Shown in pieces: positions 5,043-5,239 of a stretch of 5,239 nt of DNA. Origin of the DNA: Bryobacteraceae bacterium (GTDB lineage Bacteria > Acidobacteriota > Terriglobia > Bryobacterales > Bryobacteraceae). The DNA is taken from the NCBI GenBank assembly GCA_025929455.1, contig JAICMB010000282.1:1-5239 (forward strand). Reading direction: 5' to 3'. The notes under the pieces were generated by a model. That model saw only the letters and a program-made list of their open reading frames with translations. It did not search any database and had not been told where the DNA came from. Each line of letters starts with the position of its first letter. Position 1 is the first letter of the stretch. A program made the translations under genes and the position numbers.

Positions 5043-5239
5043 TATGGGATGGAACGGCCGATCTGCGGATCGGCGATTTTCGTGCCGCTGATCTGGCGCT
5101 GCAACTCGTCGCGCACGGTCTTCTCCATCGTGCGCGCTGGGCGCAATTCGCGCTGTGCTTCCTGCGGGCGGTTCAGCTTCGCAAGCAACTGACCGCGCAA
5201 GTAATGCACGCTCGCGCTGTGGGGGGCTAACGCCATCGC
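5042..5239 (-). CDS. Tetratricopeptide-repeat protein, C-terminal fragment (start beyond the window)
   Basis: The minus-strand frame is open from the window edge (5239) to a TAG at 5044-5042, giving 65 residues. Residues around ALAPHSASVHYLRGQLLAKL and NRPQEAQRELRPA fit one TPR: a proline ending the previous repeat, then Leu-Gly at helix A and Ala positions in helix B. A charged helical tail (EKTVRDELQRQISG) and a short polar end follow. An ATG lies at 5236-5234, but an Ala codon precedes it in frame and a single TPR is not a stable protein, so this is most likely the end of a longer multi-TPR protein. TPRs mediate protein-protein contacts; the specific role cannot be told. It is convergent with the PQQ dehydrogenase gene, and the gap is made up entirely of the repeat element. 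Confidence 0.7.
   Translation of the reverse strand, partial: AMALAPHSASVHYLRGQLLAKLNRPQEAQRELRPARTMEKTVRDELQRQISGTKIADPQIGRSIP
5057..5080 (+). terminator. Candidate intrinsic terminator for the plus-strand operon, inside the TPR gene end
   Basis: A perfect 7-bp stem, GCCGATC (5057-5063) and GATCGGC (5068-5074), with loop TGCG is followed by GATTTT (5075-5080). It lies 128 nt past the quinoprotein stop, beyond the repeat element and antisense to the TPR coding end. The T-run is only four long and starts two bases after the stem, so the case is weak. On the minus strand the same bases encode Asp-Pro-Gln-Ile-Gly-Arg, so the hairpin may be a coding coincidence. Confidence 0.3.

Noticed and set aside
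4998..5192. Small plus-strand open frame crossing the repeat element
   Set aside because: Part of it is the hairpin repeat and the rest is antisense to the TPR coding end. There is no ribosome binding site or protein-like pattern.

Overview
The window is GC-rich and almost fully coding. Several traits point to a free-living, aerobic, environmental Gram-negative, with Acidobacteriota of the Bryobacterales/Solibacter type as my best guess: a periplasmic PQQ dehydrogenase paired with a 'Pirellula/Verrucomicrobium-type' heme-binding cytochrome, a TPR-protein tail, GTG starts, and a dispersed GTGGGGCAGG hairpin repeat. The taxonomy is inferred from gene style and was not checked by any search.

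Layout. (1) 1-2426, plus strand, is a tight cluster: the 3' part of fabG (3-oxoacyl-ACP reductase), then aguB (N-carbamoylputrescine amidase) after 19 nt, then aguA (agmatine deiminase) joined to aguB by a one-base TAATG overlap. AguA and AguB together convert agmatine to N-carbamoylputrescine and then to putrescine, which is the ornithine-independent putrescine route downstream of arginine decarboxylase. (2) 2427-2569 is a 143-bp intergenic region. It holds a diverged hairpin repeat unit just after aguA and a perfect TATAAT box only 12 nt before the next start codon. (3) 2570-4929, plus strand, is a two-gene operon: a secreted diheme c-type cytochrome and a secreted PQQ-dependent alcohol-dehydrogenase-family quinoprotein, overlapping by GTGA. 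The quinoprotein would oxidise an alcohol or aldehyde in the periplasm and pass electrons to the cytochrome. Its Asp-Trp-Asp metal-site motif suggests a lanthanide cofactor. (4) 4930-5042 is a 113-bp composite inverted repeat made of four perfect hairpins. It fills the whole gap between the quinoprotein gene and a convergent gene. (5) 5042-5239, minus strand, is the C-terminal end of a TPR protein that runs out of the window.

The most unusual feature is the repeat family. Three units of about 43 bp (4930-4972 plus, 5000-5042 minus, and a decayed one at 2441-2484 plus) each sit directly behind the stop codon of a gene, and each has its GTGGGG end nearest that stop. All coding genes belong to recognisable families. 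I see no defence system, CRISPR array, insertion sequence, tRNA or rRNA.
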